Assembly (NCBI GenBank): GCA_964542435.1
Contig: CAZIVE010000136.1
Location: 1 to 6,886, forward strand
Source of the DNA: CAZIVE01 sp964542435
Lineage (GTDB): Bacteria > Bacteroidota > Bacteroidia > Bacteroidales > Tannerellaceae
Reading direction: 5' to 3'
DNA: 6,886 bases
Part shown: piece after piece, positions 6,810 through 6,886 of the stretch
Layout of the letters: each line of letters begins with the position of its first letter
Numbering within the stretch: position 1 is the first letter of the stretch
Translations under genes and position numbers: made by a program
The notes under the pieces: model-generated
The model's database searches: none
Told to the model about the DNA's origin: nothing
Seen by the model: only the letters and a program-made list of their open reading frames with translations

Positions 6810-6862
6810 TGCAAAACTGCAGGAGCCCATATCACTTGTAAAAAGTCTCCTGCAAAATTGCA
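6810..6862. repeat. Interrupted inverted repeat downstream of the operon
   Basis: TGCAGGAG (6818-6825) and CTCCTGCA (6847-6854) form a perfect 8-bp stem with a 21-nt loop. Beyond a 3x3 mismatch, TGCAA (6810-6814) pairs with TTGCA (6858-6862). No T-run follows, so it is not a standard terminator. It could be a dispersed intergenic repeat or an RNA structure. No gene is supported in 6690-6886. Confidence 0.5.
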
Positions 6863-6886
6863 ATGGGAAAAACAGGTCGTAAAATC

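Noticed and set aside
6731..6841. Distant inverted repeat TTACAAGT / ACTTGTAA
   Set aside because: An 8-bp match about 95 nt apart in AT-rich DNA is likely by chance and has no flanking features of an insertion sequence.
6471..6863. 130-codon minus-strand open frame across the reductase 3' end and the downstream gap
   Set aside because: More than half is antisense to the reductase gene, no motif is recognisable, and no promoter or ribosome binding site supports it.

Overview
The window looks like chromosomal DNA from a member of the Bacteroidales, probably a Prevotella- or Bacteroides-like gut or oral anaerobe. Three things point there. The radical SAM protein closely resembles, from memory, the Bacteroides thetaiotaomicron anaerobic sulfatase maturase ChuR. 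The best promoter has the Bacteroidota form (TTG, then about 20 nt, then TAnnTTTG). Most starts lack a Shine-Dalgarno sequence. No database search was possible, so the genus is an inference.

Layout. Positions 1-294 hold exactly seven tandem copies of a 42-bp unit, cut off by the left edge of the window, and each unit carries an imperfect hairpin. Positions 295-458 hold a small hairpin and a good Bacteroidota-type promoter. Five genes follow, all on the plus strand: an exported zinc N-acetylmuramoyl-L-alanine amidase (459-1697), an anaerobic sulfatase-maturating radical SAM/SPASM enzyme (1712-2980), a TldD-type metallopeptidase with a twin-arginine signal peptide (3041-4573), its TldE/PmbA partner (4575-5897) and a short-chain dehydrogenase/reductase (5901-6689). 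The last 197 bases hold no convincing gene, only a weak terminator-like hairpin and a longer interrupted inverted repeat.

How the genes fit together. Gaps of 14, 60, 1 and 3 nt suggest one transcription unit starting near 440, with tldD, tldE and the reductase gene tightly coupled. TldD and TldE are known to work as a heterodimer in which TldD carries the zinc. The maturase converts a Cys or Ser of sulfatases to formylglycine, and no sulfatase lies in the window, so it presumably acts in trans. The amidase, and probably TldD, act outside the cytoplasm. A shared theme of protein maturation and envelope work is therefore plausible but not proven.

The points most worth a second look are the structured 42-bp repeat array with paired base changes in its stems, the Tat signal on TldD beside a TldE without a signal, and the pairing of a SPASM radical SAM enzyme with TldD/TldE. 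The protein-coding part otherwise belongs to known families; I did not find a clearly new multi-gene system.
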